From Paenibacillus pabuli NBRC 13638 (GTDB lineage: Bacteria > Bacillota > Bacilli > Paenibacillales > Paenibacillaceae), in NCBI RefSeq assembly GCF_001514495.1, contig NZ_BCNM01000017.1, positions 1-64,000 on the forward strand: a stretch of 64,000 nt of DNA, written 5' to 3'. Each line of letters opens with the position of its first letter. The stretch's first letter is position 1. Below, piece by piece: positions 61,787-64,000 of this stretch. Made by a program: the position numbers and the translations under genes. Under the pieces are notes generated by a model. The model was not told where the DNA came from, did not search any database, and saw nothing but the letters and a program-made list of their open reading frames with translations.

Positions 61787-62884
61787 ATGAGTATGGATTT
61801 TATTGAAGCAATGAATGAATTGGAGCGGGAAAAAGGGATCAGCAAGGATGTGCTGTTTGAAGCGATCGAGGCGGCATTAATCTCCAGCTACAAGCGTAAT
61901 TTCAACACCGCCCAGAATGTGCGTGTTGATATGAATCGCAATACGGGAGTTATCCGGGTATATGCCCGTAAATTGATCGTGGAAGAAGTCCTGGATTCAC
62001 GTACCGAAATTTCATTGCCTGCTGCACGGGAGATCAACCCACACTTCCAGCTGGAAGATATTGCGGAGATTGAAGTTACGCCGCGTGATTTCGGACGTAT
62101 CGCCGCACAAACTGCCAAACAGGTAGTTACCCAGCGGATTCGTGAAGCCGAACGCGGCCTGATCTACAACGCTTTCGTAGATAAGGAAGAAGACATCGTT
62201 ACGGGAGTGGTGCAGCGTCAGGATTTGCGCAATATCTACATCGATCTGGGCAAAATCGAAGCGGCTTTGCCGCTGACCGAATTGATGCCGAACGAGAAGT
62301 TTGTTCATGGTGACCGCATTAAGGCGTACATCACCAAGGTCGAGAATACGACCAAAGGGCCGCAAATCATTCTGTCCCGTACTCATCCGGGCTTGTTGAA
62401 ACGTCTCTTTGAACTGGAAGTACCTGAGATTTTTGACGGTGTAGTTGAGATTCGCTCCGTCGCACGTGAAGCGGGTTTCCGCTCCAAGATTGCCGTTCAT
62501 TCCCGCAATGAGGAAGTCGATCCGGTTGGATCATGTGTAGGTCCGAAGGGAATGCGCGTGCAGACCATTGTGGGTGAGCTGCGCGGTGAAAAAATTGACA
62601 TCGTTCGTTTTTCCGACCAGGTAGACGAATATGTGGCTAATGCACTTAGTCCTTCCAAAGTGTTGGAAGTTCAAGTATTCGAGGAAGAAAAGATGGCTCG
62701 GGTTATTGTTCCCGACTATCAGCTGTCCCTCGCCATTGGGATCAAAGGCCAGAATGCCCGGTTGGCAGCCAAATTGACCGGCTGGAAAATCGACATTAAG
62801 AGCGAGAGCCAGGCGGAACAGGAATTCGGCAGAGAGAAAGATTCTTCTTCGGAAATGCATCAAGATTCCGTCTCCGTCGACTAA
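61787..62884 (+). CDS. nusA: Transcription elongation/termination factor NusA
   Basis: 365 residues. N-terminal polymerase-binding domain, S1 domain (about 135-200), KH1 and KH2 (GSCVGPKGMRVQTIVGEL and IGIKGQNARLAAKLTGW). It lacks the acidic repeats of gamma-proteobacterial NusA, as usual for Bacillota. ATG at 61787 is ten bases after a GGGGG site. Confidence 0.98.
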   Translation: MSMDFIEAMNELEREKGISKDVLFEAIEAALISSYKRNFNTAQNVRVDMNRNTGVIRVYARKLIVEEVLDSRTEISLPAAREINPHFQLEDIAEIEVTPRDFGRIAAQTAKQVVTQRIREAERGLIYNAFVDKEEDIVTGVVQRQDLRNIYIDLGKIEAALPLTELMPNEKFVHGDRIKAYITKVENTTKGPQIILSRTHPGLLKRLFELEVPEIFDGVVEIRSVAREAGFRSKIAVHSRNEEVDPVGSCVGPKGMRVQTIVGELRGEKIDIVRFSDQVDEYVANALSPSKVLEVQVFEEEKMARVIVPDYQLSLAIGIKGQNARLAAKLTGWKIDIKSESQAEQEFGREKDSSSEMHQDSVSVD

Positions 62885-62909
62885 AGTAAAGCACGGGGGG
62901 CGCTAACGT

Positions 62910-63218
62910 ATGAAAACCAAAAAAGTGCCGTTACGCAAATGTGTGGCGTGTCAGGAAATGATGCCCAAAAAGCAGCTGATCCGTATCGTCAAAACGCCAG
63001 AGGATGAAGTGCTGATTGATTTAACTGGCAAAAAGTCCGGACGTGGTGCTTATTTATGCGGCAAAGAGTCCTGTTTTAAACTTGCACTCAAAAACCGGTC
63101 TCTGGATCGGGCGCTGAAGGGCAAGGTCTCACCGGAAATTTATGAGCAATTGGCTGCTGATTTCATTAAGGTAGAGGATGAATTCAAAGCTGCGCAGGAG
63201 CGTGAAGATGATGAATAA
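62910..63218 (+). CDS. rnpM: YlxR/RnpM RNA-binding protein
   Basis: 102 residues. PLRKCVACQEMMPKKQLIRI and GRGAYLCGKESCF are the landmarks of the YlxR fold. In B. subtilis the protein binds and modulates RNase P. It overlaps the L7Ae-family gene. Confidence 0.93.
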   Translation: MKTKKVPLRKCVACQEMMPKKQLIRIVKTPEDEVLIDLTGKKSGRGAYLCGKESCFKLALKNRSLDRALKGKVSPEIYEQLAADFIKVEDEFKAAQEREDDE

Positions 63219-63537
63219 TAAAACTCTGTCTTATCTGGGACTTTCTATGCGTGCAGGCAAACTTGTAACAGGTGAAGAAATTGTGCTTAAAGCGATCCGT
63301 TCTTCCGAAGCTAAAATGGTTATTGTTGCGGGCGACGCCTCGGCCAATACACAAAAGAAATTTCGCGACAAATGCGGAACATATAAAGTTCCACTGGTAA
63401 TCGGATTTGACCGGGATAGTCTGGGTTCAAGTATCGGTAAAGAAACGCGGGTTGTTCTTGCAGTAACGGATCGAGGGTTTGCAAAAATGATCTCCAAGCA
63501 AGTCGGGATAATGTCGGAGGTGGAGTATATTGAGTAA
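63208..63537 (+). CDS. rplGA: L7Ae-family RNA-binding protein YlxQ
   Basis: 109 residues. LGLSMRAGKLVTGEEIVLKAI and VIVAGDASANTQKKF are typical of the kink-turn-binding L7Ae/L30e fold; YlxQ binds k-turns. ATG at 63208 is seven bases after AGGAG and overlaps rnpM by 11 bases. Confidence 0.94.
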   Translation: MMNNKTLSYLGLSMRAGKLVTGEEIVLKAIRSSEAKMVIVAGDASANTQKKFRDKCGTYKVPLVIGFDRDSLGSSIGKETRVVLAVTDRGFAKMISKQVGIMSEVEYIE

Positions 63538-64000
63538 ACAGGAAAACAAGGATAAATTGCGGGTTTATGAATATGCGAAGTCCCTTAATATGAGTAGTAA
63601 AGAAATTATAACCATTCTTAAAAAGCTGGAAATTCCCGTAAACAATCATATGAGTGTCATGGAGAATGGTTCAGTCGGTAAGGTGGAACAATTTTTTAAA
63701 GATATAAAATCCACTGCAGCATCCAAACAAAGCAGCGAAGCAAAATCCGTTGCTACATCGTCAGTGCGCAGTGACAAAACAGTGGACAGCAACAAACCGG
63801 CCGGCGGAGCGAACACGCCGAAGAGCAGCAACACATCCGGTAGTCCCGTACAAACAAAAATACAACAGGAAAAGCAGGTAGGTATGAACAATAGACCAAA
63901 TTCCAACAATAACAACGGCTCCCAAAGACCTAGCGGCCAAGACAGTCGCAACAGAACAAACTCTTCCCAAGGCTCAAGCCAAGGAGGACAATCCAGTAAT
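63530..64000 (+). CDS. infB: Translation initiation factor IF-2, N-terminal part (runs off the window)
   Basis: 157 residues are visible from a TTG at 63530, nine bases after GGAGG and overlapping rplGA by eight bases. The start MSKQENKDKLRVYEYAKSLN and the IF2_N domain (SSKEIITILKKLEIPVNNHM) are clear. A long low-complexity Ser/Asn/Gly/Gln-rich stretch follows, as is usual before the GTPase domain, which lies outside. IF-2 brings fMet-tRNA to the 30S subunit. Confidence 0.96.
   Translation, partial: MSKQENKDKLRVYEYAKSLNMSSKEIITILKKLEIPVNNHMSVMENGSVGKVEQFFKDIKSTAASKQSSEAKSVATSSVRSDKTVDSNKPAGGANTPKSSNTSGSPVQTKIQQEKQVGMNNRPNSNNNNGSQRPSGQDSRNRTNSSQGSSQGGQSSN

Overview
This 64 kb window is a chromosomal segment of a Gram-positive, spore-former-type Bacillota genome, most probably a Paenibacillus. 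The evidence is the gene order, the mid-range base composition, strong GGAGG-type ribosome binding sites, the Gram-positive polymerase PolC, and the B. subtilis-like series sucCD-dprA-topA-trmFO-clpQ-clpY-fla/che-rpsB-tsf-pyrH-frr-uppS-cdsA-dxr-rseP-proS-polC-rimP-nusA-rnpM-rplGA-infB. Nearly everything lies on the plus strand; yifB (comM-like) is the only well-supported minus-strand gene. The assignment is inferred from protein sequence and order, not from a database search.

Region 1 (1-5.3 kb) holds the end of a FliK-like gene (ylqG type), a stand-alone FlhB C-terminal domain (ylqH type), yraN, a nitroreductase, yifB and an OhrR-type peroxide sensor. Region 2 (5.5-14.8 kb) holds sucCD, dprA, topA, trmFO and the HslVU/ClpQY protease. 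The xerC gene expected between trmFO and hslV and the codY gene expected after hslU (B. subtilis order) are not there. An AT-rich stretch of about 980 bp with strong hairpins and doubtful small ORFs fills the codY position.

Region 3 (15.8-44.3 kb) is one tightly packed flagellar and chemotaxis operon. It runs from rod, MS ring and switch (flgB, flgC, fliE, fliF, fliG) through export ATPase (fliH, fliI, fliJ), a YlxF-like protein, hook control and hook (fliK, flgD, a TIGR02530-type protein, flgG/flgE, flbD), fliL, fliM, fliY, cheY, the export gate (fliO, fliP, fliQ, fliR, flhB, flhA) and flhF, flhG to cheB, cheA, cheW, cheC, cheD and sigD. Many junctions are ATGA-type overlaps, and several genes start with TTG. 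Region 4 (44.4-47.5 kb) is an accessory cassette after sigD: a FapA/DUF342 protein, an unrecognised small protein, a SwrB/DUF6115-like protein and an MltG-like envelope protein. It ends at a good terminator.

Region 5 (47.5-64 kb) is the core block: translation (rpsB, tsf, frr, proS, infB), nucleotide and lipid metabolism (pyrH, uppS, cdsA, dxr), intramembrane proteolysis (rseP), replication (polC) and the nusA operon. Strong sigma-A-like promoters precede rpsB and rimP. ProS is the short archaeal/eukaryotic-type enzyme without the bacterial editing insertion.

I found no insertion sequences, prophage, CRISPR array, rRNA or tRNA genes, and no convincing new defence or biosynthetic system. The parts most worth a second look are the FliK-like/FlhB-like pair at the left edge, the structured RNA regions between sucD and dprA and after hslU, the codY-less gap, and the post-sigD cassette.
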